Of a stretch of 64,000 nucleotides of DNA, positions 23,017 through 32,343 are shown piece by piece. The notes under the pieces were generated by a model. It was not told the origin of the DNA and did not search any database. It saw only the letters and a list, made by a program, of their open reading frames with translations. The DNA comes from Bacteroidales bacterium. Lineage in GTDB: Bacteria > Bacteroidota > Bacteroidia > Bacteroidales > VadinHA17. The stretch spans positions 124,371-188,370 of the forward strand of contig PLLO01000014.1 of NCBI GenBank assembly GCA_003142255.1, written 5' to 3'. Made by a program: the position numbers and the translations under genes. Each line of letters starts with the position of its first letter. Position 1 is the stretch's first letter.

Positions 23017-24603
23017 TCATTTATTATTTAATCGGGCTTTACTGTGCTTTATTCCGTAGAAAAAATAGATAAAGAACCCAATCGCCATCCAGACAACAAG
23101 CCGCAGCCAGGTATCAAGGGGCAATGCAACCATTTGTAAAAAACATATTGCCGCTCCCATGATGGGAACAAAAGGTACCCAGGGTGTTTTGAAGGGCCTC
23201 TCGATTTCGGGCCTTGACTTCCTTAAAATAATTACACTTATGCAGACAATAATAAATGCCAGAAGCGTACCTATAGACACCAGTTGTCCAAGAATGCTTA
23301 TCGGCAGTATCCCTGCTATTATCATTGCCACTGAACCTGTGATTATTGTACTGACGTATGGAGTCTTGAACTTCGGGTGCACTTTTGAAAAGACAGGTGG
23401 CAGGAGACCATCCTTTGACATCGTATAGAATATTCTCGGCTGACCCAGCAGCATCACCAGGATTACTGAGCTCAATCCGGCAATAGCAGCAATTTTTACA
23501 ATCGGCCTTAACCAGAACATCCCCTTACCCATTGCATTTACACCCACCGCAACCGGGTCAGCGACATTAAGCTGTGTATAGCTTACAATCCCTGTCAGTA
23601 CTATAGCGACAAGAATATACAGAACAGTTGAAATACCAAGCGATCCGAGTATCCCTATCGGCATATCTTTCTGCGGATTTTTTGCTTCCTGGGCTGCTGT
23701 CGATACGGCATCAAACCCGATATAGGCAAAGAATATAACACCCGCCCCCCGCAGTATACCACTTATGCCATATTTGCCGAATTCATGACTGTAGGCCTTA
23801 AGCCATCCCAGAAATCCCCCATATGCGGATATTGGCGCTTGCTCCACTTTATTGGCCGGGATGAAAGGATGCCAGTTGGCTGCCTTGACGAACATAAATC
23901 CAATAGCAATGAAAACTATTATTACTGCTACTTTAGTAATTACCATAACATTATTGAAGTTTGCCGACTCTTTTATCCCAATCACGAGCAGGGTAGTCAG
24001 AAGCGCGACGATGAACATTGCCGGCAGGTTAATTATGCATGTTACATGCTGAAGAGAATCAATATTAAGAGTTGATGAGGCCAAAGCATGCAATGCATTG
24101 CTATGGGTCACCCAGCCAAGATCCGGAACATTCACCAGCTCCGTCCCTGTTGCGCCTATAAACTGTGCAGGCAAATGGATATTTATGTCATTCAAAAGAC
24201 TGACAACATAGCCCGACCATCCCACAGCAACTGTAGAAGCGGCAAACAGGTATTCCAGAATAAGGTCCCAGCCAATGATCCATGCAAAAAATTCTCCCAG
24301 TGTGGCATACGAATAGGTGTAAGCACTTCCGGCAATCGGAATCATCGATGCGAATTCAGCATAGCATAACCCTGCAAAACCGCAGGCGATACCCGAAATG
24401 ATAAAAGATAAAACTATTCCAGGGCCGGCATACTGAGCGGCAGCCTGACCTGAAAGAACAAAGATACCGGCGCCTATAATTGCACCTATTCCCAGGGTGG
24501 TGAGGTTGAGTGCAGTCAATGATCTTTTGAGTCCGCCAGTCTCTTTCGATTCTGTCATCAATTGATCCAGCGGCTTCGTGATTAACAGGTTACTTTTCGG
24601 CAT
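23017..24603 (-). CDS. APC-superfamily amino acid permease (cationic amino acid transporter type)
   Basis: A 528-residue polytopic transporter with about 12-14 hydrophobic segments. The first helix carries LGIGAIIGAGIFVLSGQAAA, the substrate-binding glycine motif of the APC family; SYATLGEFFAWIIGWDLILEY and FFAYIGFDAVSTAAQEAKNPQ are typical of the CAT branch. Likely substrate is an amino acid, possibly basic, taken up with protons. It is convergent with lysA, so a link with lysine supply is tempting but unproved. Confidence 0.88.
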   Translation of the reverse strand: MPKSNLLITKPLDQLMTESKETGGLKRSLTALNLTTLGIGAIIGAGIFVLSGQAAAQYAGPGIVLSFIISGIACGFAGLCYAEFASMIPIAGSAYTYSYATLGEFFAWIIGWDLILEYLFAASTVAVGWSGYVVSLLNDINIHLPAQFIGATGTELVNVPDLGWVTHSNALHALASSTLNIDSLQHVTCIINLPAMFIVALLTTLLVIGIKESANFNNVMVITKVAVIIVFIAIGFMFVKAANWHPFIPANKVEQAPISAYGGFLGWLKAYSHEFGKYGISGILRGAGVIFFAYIGFDAVSTAAQEAKNPQKDMPIGILGSLGISTVLYILVAIVLTGIVSYTQLNVADPVAVGVNAMGKGMFWLRPIVKIAAIAGLSSVILVMLLGQPRIFYTMSKDGLLPPVFSKVHPKFKTPYVSTIITGSVAMIIAGILPISILGQLVSIGTLLAFIIVCISVIILRKSRPEIERPFKTPWVPFVPIMGAAICFLQMVALPLDTWLRLVVWMAIGFFIYFFYGIKHSKARLNNK

Positions 24604-24729
24604 AAATTATTTAATGAAATATCCTGGAATTATTTCCTGTCTACAAACCTAACTTTTTTTTGATAAAAAACAGTTGATATGGGAACTTAAAAATTATTCA
24701 AAGCTTAAAGAATATTCTGTTCCCGAGCT

Positions 24730-24885
24730 AAAAGATTCCTCGCTCCGCTCGGAATGACAGTATGAATTTTAGGGTAACAAAGGGGAGTAGAGGCGGAATG
24801 CCGAGGCATTCCGCCTCTACTCCCTCAGTCCCCTCAAAGGAGTCTGTCATTCCGAATGAAGCGCAGCGTAATGAGGAATCTCCAT
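24730..24885. repeat. Large nested palindromic repeat
   Basis: A perfect 20-bp stem (24783-24802 with 24805-24824, two-base loop) lies between two inverted arms, 24733-24760 and 24843-24882, each with GATTCCTC and CGGAATGACAG. This occupies most of the 338-base gap before the SGNH gene. It resembles dispersed palindromes common in Bacteroidetes genomes; no gene is visible in it. Confidence 0.7.
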
Positions 24886-24941
24886 CCCTTTGTTTGATAG
24901 TGATTTTAATTTTACCTTTACGGTGACATCAAAAAAAACCT

Positions 24942-25523
24942 ATGAATAAGATCCGTCAAATTTCCCTGGTTGCTGCGCTTTTTTTGATTGCCTGTTTTCC
25001 GCTGAAAAATTACCGCGACCTGCCTGAAATAAAGATATGGGAACCTGAAATTGTTAAATTTGAGAACCTCGATAAAACTGAAAGCTATCCATCTGATGCA
25101 GTGATGTTTGCAGGAAGTTCAAGCATCAGGCTATGGTCAACCCTTGCTCAGAATATGGCTCCATACCATGTCATACAGCGTGGCTATGGCGGCGCAAAAC
25201 TAAGCGACTATGCTATTTTTGCTGACAGAATCTTTTCGCCCCACCCTTGCAAGGCTCTTGTACTTTTCATTGCCAATGATATTATGGGAACCCCTCAGGA
25301 TAAATCTCCTGAAGAGGTAAGAAAGCTATTTCTGAATCTGCTTAAAACTTTCCGGAAGAGCCACCCCTCCTCCCCCGTATTCTGGATCGAAATCACTCCA
25401 ACTTCGTCAAGGTGGAAAGTGTGGCCACAGGTAACGAAAGCGAATGATTTAATAAAAAAAGAACATGATGAAAATAAAATTCCTCTCACTGCTTCTAATC
25501 TCTGTTTGTTTTTTTCAAACTAA
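24942..25523 (+). pseudogene. SGNH/GDSL hydrolase, C-terminally truncated
   Basis: A 193-residue frame with a leader (LVAALFLIACFPL, possible lipobox IAC). It keeps SGNH block I (FAGSSSIRLW), block II (QRGYGGAKLSD), a block III-like LFIANDIM, and the WIEITPTSSRW region. It ends with PLTASNLCLFFSN, where the family normally continues for some 40 residues to the catalytic DxxH of block V. The final 20 codons overlap the start and signal peptide of the GH43 gene in another frame. This looks like a deletion joining the two genes, leaving an enzyme without its catalytic Asp/His. A shortened active form cannot be ruled out. Confidence 0.65.
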
Positions 25524-27036
25524 TGCCAGAAGTCAGTCCAAAACCGGATCATGGGGCGACCAGGGAAACGGTACGTACATCAACCCGGTAATGAATTCCG
25601 ATTATTCCGATCCTGATGTAATAAGGGTCAATGACAAATTTTATATGGTTTGCTCCGAGTTCCACTTCATGGGGATGCCAGTGCTGGAATCATCAGATAT
25701 GGTTAACTGGAAGATCATTGCCCGCGTATACGACCATATTGATTTCCCGGAATATGCAACCAATGACAGATACGCCGGAGGCTCGTGGGCGCCTTCGATA
25801 AGATTCCATGACAACAAATTCTGGATCTATTTCTGCACTCCTGATGAAGGTCTTTTCATGAGCTCTGCAGAAAAGCCGGAGGGTCCATGGCAACCTCTTT
25901 TTCAGGTTAAGGCAATTGCAAGGTGGGAAGATCCGTGCCCTTTCTGGGATGAAGACGGTAAGGCATATCTCGGTCACAGCCTCAAGGGAGCCGGGCCAAT
26001 CATAATTCATAAAATGAGCCCTGACGGGAAACAGCTTCTCGACGATGGGGTCACTGTCTATACTGGTCCCAATGCCGAAGGCACCAAGATTTATAAGTTG
26101 AACGGGTGGTATTATATCTTCATTCCCGAAGGTGGTTTTACTGTCGGCTGGCAAACTGCTCTCAGGTCGAAAAATATTTATGGTCCCTATGAAAAGAAGG
26201 TTGTTTTTGAAAGGGGAACTTCAACCCTGAATGGGCCGCACCAGGGTGCTTTAGTCGATACTCCGGACGGACAATGGTGGTTTTACCATTTCGAGTCTGC
26301 CGGCGCAATTGGAAGAGTGGTAGACCTTCAGCCTGTCAGATGGCAGGATGACTGGCCTCTGGCTGGTGTCGATATTGACCGGAACGGTATCGGCGAACCT
26401 GTATATGTCTGGAAGAAGCCCGATATTAAAGGAGATTTCAAGATAACAGCACCCCAAAGTGATGATGACTTCAATTCGCCTTCACTTGGCCTGCAATGGC
26501 AATGGAATCATAATCCGGTCAACGATCTCTGGTCACTGACCGAAAAACCTGGTTTCCTGACACTAAAGGCTGGTAAAGCCGAGAACTTCGTTAAAGCCCA
26601 TAACACATTGACTCAAAAGGTAATGGGAACCACCGGTGAAGCAGTGACAGAGATGGATCTGTCCGGGTTTGCCGAAGGGCAGAAAGCTGGACTATGCAGC
26701 ATGGGAGGCAAAATTACAAACCTTATTGGGATCCGGGAAAAGGATGGTCAGTTGAATCTCTTTACAGAAACAAATGGGAAAATTATTAGCGAAAAACCGG
26801 CGAAACTTAAAAAGATCTTTCTAAAAGTCAGCCTCGATATCAAAGGAGACAAGAACCAGTTCTACTATAGTACTGACAACAAGTCGTACACTCCAGCAGG
26901 CGAGCCTTTTACAACTGCATTCGGATACTGGAAAGGAACGCGCATAGGACTATTTTCATATAATGAGGTCAACGAAAAAGGGTCAGCTTCATTCAATAGT
27001 TTCATTTACAATTATGATGGTCCGAAAGGCCAGTAA
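25465..27036 (+). CDS. Glycoside hydrolase family 43 (beta-xylosidase/alpha-arabinofuranosidase type)
   Basis: A 523-residue exported enzyme; signal peptide MKIKFLSLLLISVCFFQTNA begins at the second of two adjacent ATGs (25465, 25468). The five-bladed propeller shows the family catalytic acids: Asp in NSDYSDPDVIRV, Asp in RWEDPCPFWDEDG and Glu in NAEGTKIYKLNG. A C-terminal beta-sandwich of the GH43 accessory type follows from about residue 330. It probably cleaves xylose or arabinose side chains from plant polysaccharides in the periplasm; the linkage is not decided. Its start codon lies inside the 3' end of the truncated SGNH frame. Confidence 0.9.
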   Translation: MMKIKFLSLLLISVCFFQTNARSQSKTGSWGDQGNGTYINPVMNSDYSDPDVIRVNDKFYMVCSEFHFMGMPVLESSDMVNWKIIARVYDHIDFPEYATNDRYAGGSWAPSIRFHDNKFWIYFCTPDEGLFMSSAEKPEGPWQPLFQVKAIARWEDPCPFWDEDGKAYLGHSLKGAGPIIIHKMSPDGKQLLDDGVTVYTGPNAEGTKIYKLNGWYYIFIPEGGFTVGWQTALRSKNIYGPYEKKVVFERGTSTLNGPHQGALVDTPDGQWWFYHFESAGAIGRVVDLQPVRWQDDWPLAGVDIDRNGIGEPVYVWKKPDIKGDFKITAPQSDDDFNSPSLGLQWQWNHNPVNDLWSLTEKPGFLTLKAGKAENFVKAHNTLTQKVMGTTGEAVTEMDLSGFAEGQKAGLCSMGGKITNLIGIREKDGQLNLFTETNGKIISEKPAKLKKIFLKVSLDIKGDKNQFYYSTDNKSYTPAGEPFTTAFGYWKGTRIGLFSYNEVNEKGSASFNSFIYNYDGPKGQ

Positions 27037-27072
27037 TTAATAAGTGTAACATATACATTTATCCATAAGAAT

Positions 27073-28149
27073 ATGAAAAAATCAATCTCACGCCGCAGGT
27101 TTTTTAACGAGACAATCGGAATAAGCGCCGGAGCCCTTATTCTTCCGACACTTACCGGGTTTAAATTCCAGGATAAAGGCAAAACGATCAGGCCTGTGAT
27201 AATTACAAGCCATACCAACGATACCGGCAAGAATGCTATGGAAACGGGATGGGAAATATTAAAGAACGGAGGCTCGGCAGTAGATGCTGTGGAGAAAGCT
27301 GCCAATGTAATTGAACTCGACCCTGAGGATACTTCGGTTGGTTATGGTGGGCTTCCGAATGAAGATGGTGTAGTTCAGCTCGACTCATCATTCATGGACG
27401 GCAAAACATACTCTGCCGGTGCAGTGGGATGCCTTGAGAATATTAAAACACCGTCATCGGTTGCAAGGCTGGTTATGCAGCATACCGATCATGTGCTGCT
27501 TGTCGGTGCAGGCGCACTTGCATTTGCCAAGGCCTGGGGCTTCAAGGAGGAGAATATCCTGACTGAAAAAGCGCGCAAGATATGGCTGAGATGGAAAGAG
27601 GATCTCAGTCCTGATGACGACTGGGGTGTACCCGAACACCTGCAGAACCTTAAAAGCAGTACATCCTACTGGAAGGACTTCCCTGAAATTGAGCATCATT
27701 ACGGAACTACAAATGTAATTGCAATTGACTCTAACGGAGATATTGCAGGTTGCACTACTACCAGCGGACTTAGCTTCAAGCTTAACGGCCGTGTTGGAGA
27801 TTCGCCGATTATCGGTGCAGGATTGTATGTCGATAACGAGGTAGGTGCTGCCGGAGCGACAGGCCGGGGTGAAGATGTAATTAAGTCGTGCGCATCATAT
27901 TATATAGTGCTCAGAATGAAGTCAGGACGTACACCCCAGCAGGCATGCGAAGATGCGATGCAAATGATCGCTGATCGCTATCGCAAAGTGAATCCTGATT
28001 ATCTCCCGGTGGAAAAATTTGTTGCAATAAACAAATCCGGCGAAACGGGCTGTGCCATGATGAAGGGAACCCGCAAGCCAGCAATGTCAGTGCGAACGGA
28101 GAATGGCTATAACAAACAGGAAGGGAATATTGTATTTCCCGATAAGTAG
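27073..28149 (+). CDS. N4-(beta-N-acetylglucosaminyl)-L-asparaginase (aspartylglucosaminidase), Tat-exported
   Basis: A 358-residue Ntn hydrolase. A twin-arginine leader is visible (SISRRRFFNETIG followed by a hydrophobic stretch). The precursor self-cleaves before a Thr; the likely site is in HHYGTTNVIAID (about residue 216), with downstream GCTTTSGLSFKLNGRVGDSP and AGATGRGED forming the active site, as in aspartylglucosaminidase and flavastacin-like enzymes. It cuts the GlcNAc-Asn link of N-glycopeptides. It lies 36 bases after the GH43 gene and may share its transcript. Confidence 0.9.
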   Translation: MKKSISRRRFFNETIGISAGALILPTLTGFKFQDKGKTIRPVIITSHTNDTGKNAMETGWEILKNGGSAVDAVEKAANVIELDPEDTSVGYGGLPNEDGVVQLDSSFMDGKTYSAGAVGCLENIKTPSSVARLVMQHTDHVLLVGAGALAFAKAWGFKEENILTEKARKIWLRWKEDLSPDDDWGVPEHLQNLKSSTSYWKDFPEIEHHYGTTNVIAIDSNGDIAGCTTTSGLSFKLNGRVGDSPIIGAGLYVDNEVGAAGATGRGEDVIKSCASYYIVLRMKSGRTPQQACEDAMQMIADRYRKVNPDYLPVEKFVAINKSGETGCAMMKGTRKPAMSVRTENGYNKQEGNIVFPDK

Positions 28150-28171
28150 TTTATTGTAATGGTTCGAGGTT

Positions 28172-28915
28172 CTATTTAAGTCTTACACTCTTCTCGTAAA
28201 GAGTCTTCCAGTCTTCCCTTCCGGAAACAGTCTGAGGTCTGTCAGATGTTTTCCGGACGATGTCCCTGATGAACAGATTTCTATCACCCCTCAGCATGCC
28301 CTTGCCATGATCCACACTGTCGACCCAGGCTGTAAACCTGTTTATCTTATTAGGTATTATCTCATCCGTCCGGATATATGAAACATCTTCAAGCTTAAGC
28401 GTGTAATTGTCATGACTCGTTTCCCAGACATCCACATAATATACATAGGGACCAAGGTTTGAGAATACGACTTCCCCATCAGCATCGGTATATCCTTCTG
28501 ATTCCATGTTGGTTTCGCTATTCCAGTCAGTCAGAGTCGGGTATAGCCTCACACTTGCACCCGGTACAACATATTCATGATAATACTCGAGTACTTCAAT
28601 TTCGAGGAGCGTGGGGATCATCACATTTATTGTCATTGAAGCCATATCGGAGAGACCTGAGTTTGAGGTTGCAGTCAGGGTAACATCAAATGTGCCGCTG
28701 CCGGTAAAAACATGAACAGGATTCACTTCATTTGAAATATATCCATCGCCAAAATCCCATTCATAACTATCAGCATTTTTCGACCCGTTATCAAAGTAAA
28801 CATTCTGCCCCACTTCAGGTTCAGGAGTATCAGTTGTAAAATGAGCACGGGGAGCTAGCTTGCATGAAAACAAACTAAGTGTAAGAATCAGTGAGAGATA
28901 CAATGTCTTTTTCAT
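28172..28915 (-). CDS. PKD-domain lipoprotein of unknown function
   Basis: A 247-residue predicted lipoprotein with lipobox LSLFSC (Cys18). A PKD fold follows (about 22-105) with the core YEWDFGDGYISNEVNPVHVF. Then comes a region with a carboxypeptidase-regulatory-like strand pattern (TDADGEVVFSNLGPYVYYVDVW), and a C-terminal part (about 185-247) not recognised. Probably anchored at the outer membrane, binding glycan or protein. It is convergent with the aspartylglucosaminidase gene. Confidence 0.78.
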   Translation of the reverse strand: MKKTLYLSLILTLSLFSCKLAPRAHFTTDTPEPEVGQNVYFDNGSKNADSYEWDFGDGYISNEVNPVHVFTGSGTFDVTLTATSNSGLSDMASMTINVMIPTLLEIEVLEYYHEYVVPGASVRLYPTLTDWNSETNMESEGYTDADGEVVFSNLGPYVYYVDVWETSHDNYTLKLEDVSYIRTDEIIPNKINRFTAWVDSVDHGKGMLRGDRNLFIRDIVRKTSDRPQTVSGREDWKTLYEKSVRLK

Positions 28916-29043
28916 TTTCTTGAGTTTTGGATATATATGTTGAAGTTCAAATTTTATGCCATCTTATTATAAAGTCGATATTATCTGCCATAACGTTGCA
29001 TTGAAGGTAAAGAAAAGAGGAGCCTTCAAATAAAAAATATGAT

Positions 29044-29051
29044 TATCTTTG
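29044..29051 (+). promoter_or_regulatory. Bacteroidetes -7 box (TATCTTTG) before thrS
   Basis: An exact TAnnTTTG match 25 bases before the thrS ATG at 29077. No clear -33 TTTG was seen. Confidence 0.5.
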
Positions 29052-29076
29052 CACTCCGTAAAATTGAAGGTTGCCA

Positions 29077-31017
29077 ATGATAAAGATAACATTTCCTGAT
29101 GGATCGGTAAGAGAATATGATGAGGGCATCACCAGCCTCCGGATTGCAGAACAGATAAGCCCGAAGCTGGCTAAAGAAGTATATGCTGCCACTGTAAACG
29201 GCGAGCTGATTGATCTTACGAAGCCTATCACAACCGACGCCACGCTTAAGCTTCACAAGTGGGAAGATGAAGAGGCAAAGCATGCTTTCTGGCACTCCTC
29301 GGCCCATCTATTGGCTGAAGCCCTTGAGGCTCTCTATCCCGGAATCAAATTCGGGATCGGTCCTGCAATTGAGAACGGCTTCTACTATGATGTCGACCCT
29401 GGTGACGGAAAAGTTATTACTGAGACTGATCTTCCTGTCATTGAAAACAAGATGAAGGAGTTCGCTGCACAGAACCAGGTGTTCAACAGGAGAGACGTAT
29501 CAAAGAAAGAGGCTTTGGACCTCTTCACGAAAAAAGGCGATGAATATAAAACTGAACTTATAGCTGATCTGGTTGACGGCACCATTTCACTTTACACACA
29601 GGGTAATTTCACGGATCTTTGCCGTGGCCCTCACCTCCCATCAACAGAACCGATAAAAGCCATTAAGCTTACCAGCGTTGCCGGGGCTTACTGGAGAGGA
29701 AATGAGAACCGTAAAATGCTTACAAGGATCTATGGCATCACTTTCCCGAAACAAAAAATGCTTGACGAATACCTTGTTTTCCTTGAAGAGGCAAAAAGAA
29801 GGGATCATCGCCGCATAGGCAAAGAGCTTGAGCTTTTTACATTTTCTCCCAAGGTAGGAATGGGACTTCCCTTATGGCTCCCTAAAGGCGCTGATTTAAG
29901 GCAGAACCTTATTAATTTCCTCACTTCAGTGCTTCGTAAAAGAGGCTACAAGATTGTCGCTACTCCACATATCGGGAATGTAAATCTTTATAAAACATCG
30001 GGCCATTTTGAAAAGTATGGCGCTGACTCATTTCAGCCTATCTCAACACCGCAGGAGGGTGAGCAGTTCATGCTCAAGCCAATGAACTGTCCGCATCACT
30101 GCGAAATATATAATGCAACTCCCCATTCATACAAGGATCTTCCACTGAGAATGGCAGAGTTCGGAACAGTTTACAGGTATGAACAGAGCGGTGAGCTGCA
30201 CGGACTTACGAGAGTAAGGAGCTTTACACAGGATGATGCTCATATTTTCTGCAGACCCGACCAGCTGCGTGAAGAATTCAAGAGCATTATCGACCTGATA
30301 CTTTATGTATTCAGGATTATGAATTTCAACGATTTCTCAGCTCAGATATCCTTGAGGGATCCTGAAAACAAGCAGAAATATATCGGATCGGACGAGAACT
30401 GGGAAAAAGCTGAAAAGGATATTATCGAGGCTGCAGCTGAAAAGAATCTTGTTACCACAGTGGTACTGGGAGAAGCTGCATTTTATGGCCCCAAGCTTGA
30501 CTTTATGGTAAAGGATGCCATCGGTCGTAAATGGCAGCTCGGGACAATTCAGGTCGATTATAACCTTCCCGAACGTTTTGACCTGACATATAATGGCAGC
30601 GATAACCAGAAGCATCGGCCTGTGATGATCCACAGAACCATCTTCGGATCTATGGAAAGGTTTGTTGCAGTTCTGATCGAAAATACGGCAGGTAAATTTC
30701 CCCTGTGGCTGGCTCCCGAAAAGGCAGTCATTTTACCAATCAGCGATAAATTCAACGAATATGCCGGAAATGTTTTGAAAATTCTAAATAATTCCGATAT
30801 TTGCACTCTGATTGACGACAGGAGTGAAAAGATAGGTAAGAAGATCAGGGATAATGAATTAAAGCGTATCCCATACCTCCTGATAATCGGAGAAAAAGAG
30901 GTTGAAAGCGGAACAATTTCCGTGCGCAAGCAGGGTGAAGGCGATAAAGGAAGCATGAAAGTTGAGGAATTTATTAAATTCATCAACTCTGAAATTAAAA
31001 ATGAAATTGCGTTTTAA
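29077..31017 (+). CDS. thrS: Threonyl-tRNA synthetase
   Basis: A 646-residue class II synthetase. Parts in order: an N-terminal TGS domain ([17 protein letters not shown]), the editing domain with HxxxH in [11 protein letters not shown], the catalytic core with the zinc ligand Cys in [29 protein letters not shown], motif 3 in [11 protein letters not shown], and the anticodon-binding domain ending the protein. ATG 29077 is preferred over the in-frame TTG at 29071. It is the first gene of thrS-infC-rpmI-rplT. Confidence 0.96.
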   Translation: MIKITFPDGSVREYDEGITSLRIAEQISPKLAKEVYAATVNGELIDLTKPITTDATLKLHKWEDEEAKHAFWHSSAHLLAEALEALYPGIKFGIGPAIENGFYYDVDPGDGKVITETDLPVIENKMKEFAAQNQVFNRRDVSKKEALDLFTKKGDEYKTELIADLVDGTISLYTQGNFTDLCRGPHLPSTEPIKAIKLTSVAGAYWRGNENRKMLTRIYGITFPKQKMLDEYLVFLEEAKRRDHRRIGKELELFTFSPKVGMGLPLWLPKGADLRQNLINFLTSVLRKRGYKIVATPHIGNVNLYKTSGHFEKYGADSFQPISTPQEGEQFMLKPMNCPHHCEIYNATPHSYKDLPLRMAEFGTVYRYEQSGELHGLTRVRSFTQDDAHIFCRPDQLREEFKSIIDLILYVFRIMNFNDFSAQISLRDPENKQKYIGSDENWEKAEKDIIEAAAEKNLVTTVVLGEAAFYGPKLDFMVKDAIGRKWQLGTIQVDYNLPERFDLTYNGSDNQKHRPVMIHRTIFGSMERFVAVLIENTAGKFPLWLAPEKAVILPISDKFNEYAGNVLKILNNSDICTLIDDRSEKIGKKIRDNELKRIPYLLIIGEKEVESGTISVRKQGEGDKGSMKVEEFIKFINSEIKNEIAF

Positions 31018-31050
31018 GCAACATATAGAATATCAGTATTAACAAAAATT

Positions 31051-31067
31051 AGGAGGAAAAAGTCATA
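31051..31067 (+). promoter_or_regulatory. Strong Shine-Dalgarno site placed before an ATA codon (infC start)
   Basis: AGGAGG (31051-31056), then eight bases, then ATA at 31065. An in-frame TAG at 31050-31052 closes the frame upstream, and no ATG, GTG or TTG occurs in frame until 31143. Strong SD sites are rare in this window, so its exact position decides the start. Confidence 0.7.
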
Positions 31068-31613
31068 ACAGGACCAATAAGACGAAGCCCCGGCAGGATT
31101 ACCCAGCCGGCTCACAAAATAAACAACAGGATCACTGCAAAGATGGTCAGGGTTGTAGGTGATGAGATAGAAGCAGAAGTCATGAGTATCCAGGATGCCC
31201 TTAAGCTGGCTGATAAACTGGAACTCGATCTGGTTGAGATTTCTCCGAACGCGGAGCCCCCTGTCTGCAAGATCGTTGACTATCAGAAGTTTCTTTACCA
31301 GCAAAAGAAGAAGCAGAAAGAGATCAAGGCCAAGGCAGCAAAGATCGTGGTGAAGGAGATCAGATTCGGGCCGAACACTGATGAGCACGATTATAACTTC
31401 AAGCTCAAGCATGCTATAAGGTTCCTCGATGAAGGTGCCAAAGTCAGAGCTTACGTGTTCTTTAAAGGGAGGTCTATTTTGTTCAAGGAACAGGGTGAAG
31501 TGCTTCTCCTGCGGTTCGCAAACGACCTTGAAGAGTATGGGAAAGTTGAACAGCTTCCCAGGCTTGAAGGCAAAAGAATGATAATCTCCTTCTCATCGAA
31601 AAAGAAGAAGTAG
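31065..31613 (+). CDS. infC: Translation initiation factor IF-3, with probable AUA start codon
   Basis: A 182-residue factor if started at ATA 31065; the first ATG (31143) would leave 156. The upstream stretch reads [20 protein letters not shown], then [14 protein letters not shown]; the segment [17 protein letters not shown] aligns with the conserved IF-3 start (usually RINxxI...VRVxG), so it must be translated. IF-3 N- and C-terminal domains follow: [21 protein letters not shown] and [14 protein letters not shown]. In E. coli infC starts at AUU and IF-3 discriminates against it, giving autoregulation; the same logic probably applies here. The gene lies between thrS and rpmI, as in many bacteria. 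Confidence 0.88.
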   Translation: MTGPIRRSPGRITQPAHKINNRITAKMVRVVGDEIEAEVMSIQDALKLADKLELDLVEISPNAEPPVCKIVDYQKFLYQQKKKQKEIKAKAAKIVVKEIRFGPNTDEHDYNFKLKHAIRFLDEGAKVRAYVFFKGRSILFKEQGEVLLLRFANDLEEYGKVEQLPRLEGKRMIISFSSKKKK

Positions 31614-31636
31614 TTTTAATATATTTATTTAGAGAA

Positions 31637-31834
31637 ATGCCAAAAATGAAAACAAATCCGGGAGCAAAGAAGAGATTCTCTCTCACCGGAACCGGTAAAA
31701 TCAAGCGCAAACATGCATTTAAGAGCCACATCCTGACTAAGAAGGCTACAAAACGCAAGAGGAATCTTGCTTATTTCGGTCAGGTTGACAAAGCCGACGT
31801 AAAAAACGTTAAGCTTATGCTGGCAAGCAAATAA
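31637..31834 (+). CDS. rpmI: 50S ribosomal protein L35
   Basis: A 65-residue basic protein with the family beginning [20 protein letters not shown] and [13 protein letters not shown]. It lies 23 bases after infC and is part of the translation operon. Confidence 0.96.
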   Translation: MPKMKTNPGAKKRFSLTGTGKIKRKHAFKSHILTKKATKRKRNLAYFGQVDKADVKNVKLMLASK

Positions 31835-31878
31835 TTGTTTAACGCTTAATTAAATTAAAAATAGTACTAACCGATTGT

Positions 31879-31911
31879 CCAGCATATAAGAGTCCGTGAG
31901 CGGAACGCTGG
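31879..31911 (+). other. Hairpin in the rpmI-rplT spacer
   Basis: CCAGC (31879-31883) pairs with GCTGG (31907-31911) around an inner GTCCGTGAGCGGAAC that can form a small stem. It sits 19 bases before the rplT start in an otherwise AT-rich 95-base spacer. It could be an L20/L35 control structure; there is no T run, so it is not a terminator. Confidence 0.35.
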
Positions 31912-31929
31912 CTTTCAAAAAAATGAGTT

Positions 31930-32277
31930 ATGCCAAGATCAGTAAATGCAGTCGCATCAAGAGCCAGAAGAAAAAAGGTTCTTAAACAGACAAAAGGAAA
32001 TTTCCTTTCAAGAAGAAACGTATTCACCGTTGCAAAAAACACCCTCGATAAAGGGCTGGGTTATGCGTACCGTGACAGGAAAAAGAATAAAATCCAGTTC
32101 AGGTCTTTGTGGATCCAGAGGATAAATGCAGGAGTACACCAGTACGATATGAGCTATTCCGAATTCATCGGCAAGCTCGACAAGAAAGGGATCACATTAA
32201 ACAGGAAATCACTTGCCGACCTGGCAATGAACCACCCTGAAGCCTTTAAGGCAATCGTGGATAAGGTAAAAGAATAA
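31930..32277 (+). CDS. rplT: 50S ribosomal protein L20
   Basis: A 115-residue protein with the signature [20 protein letters not shown] and [16 protein letters not shown]. It is the last gene of the operon, followed by a strong terminator. Confidence 0.96.
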   Translation: MPRSVNAVASRARRKKVLKQTKGNFLSRRNVFTVAKNTLDKGLGYAYRDRKKNKIQFRSLWIQRINAGVHQYDMSYSEFIGKLDKKGITLNRKSLADLAMNHPEAFKAIVDKVKE

Positions 32278-32293
32278 TGCCCAACCATATATT

Positions 32294-32330
32294 AAAAAAG
32301 CTGACCATGATTGAGTCAGCTTTTTTATTT
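32294..32330 (+). terminator. Intrinsic terminator after rplT (bidirectional)
   Basis: A 12-bp stem, 32294-32305 with 32315-32326, A-run on one side and T-run on the other, between convergent rplT and lepB. It can end both transcripts. Confidence 0.85.
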
Positions 32331-32343
32331 TCAGGAAGATATA

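Noticed and set aside
24730-24885. Insertion sequence
   Set aside because: No transposase frame and no target-site duplication could be identified; only nested palindromes.
25693-26154. 153-residue minus-strand frame
   Set aside because: Antisense to the GH43 propeller with no homology I recognise.
30558-30986. 142-residue minus-strand frame
   Set aside because: Antisense to the anticodon-binding part of thrS; Ser/Leu-rich shadow.
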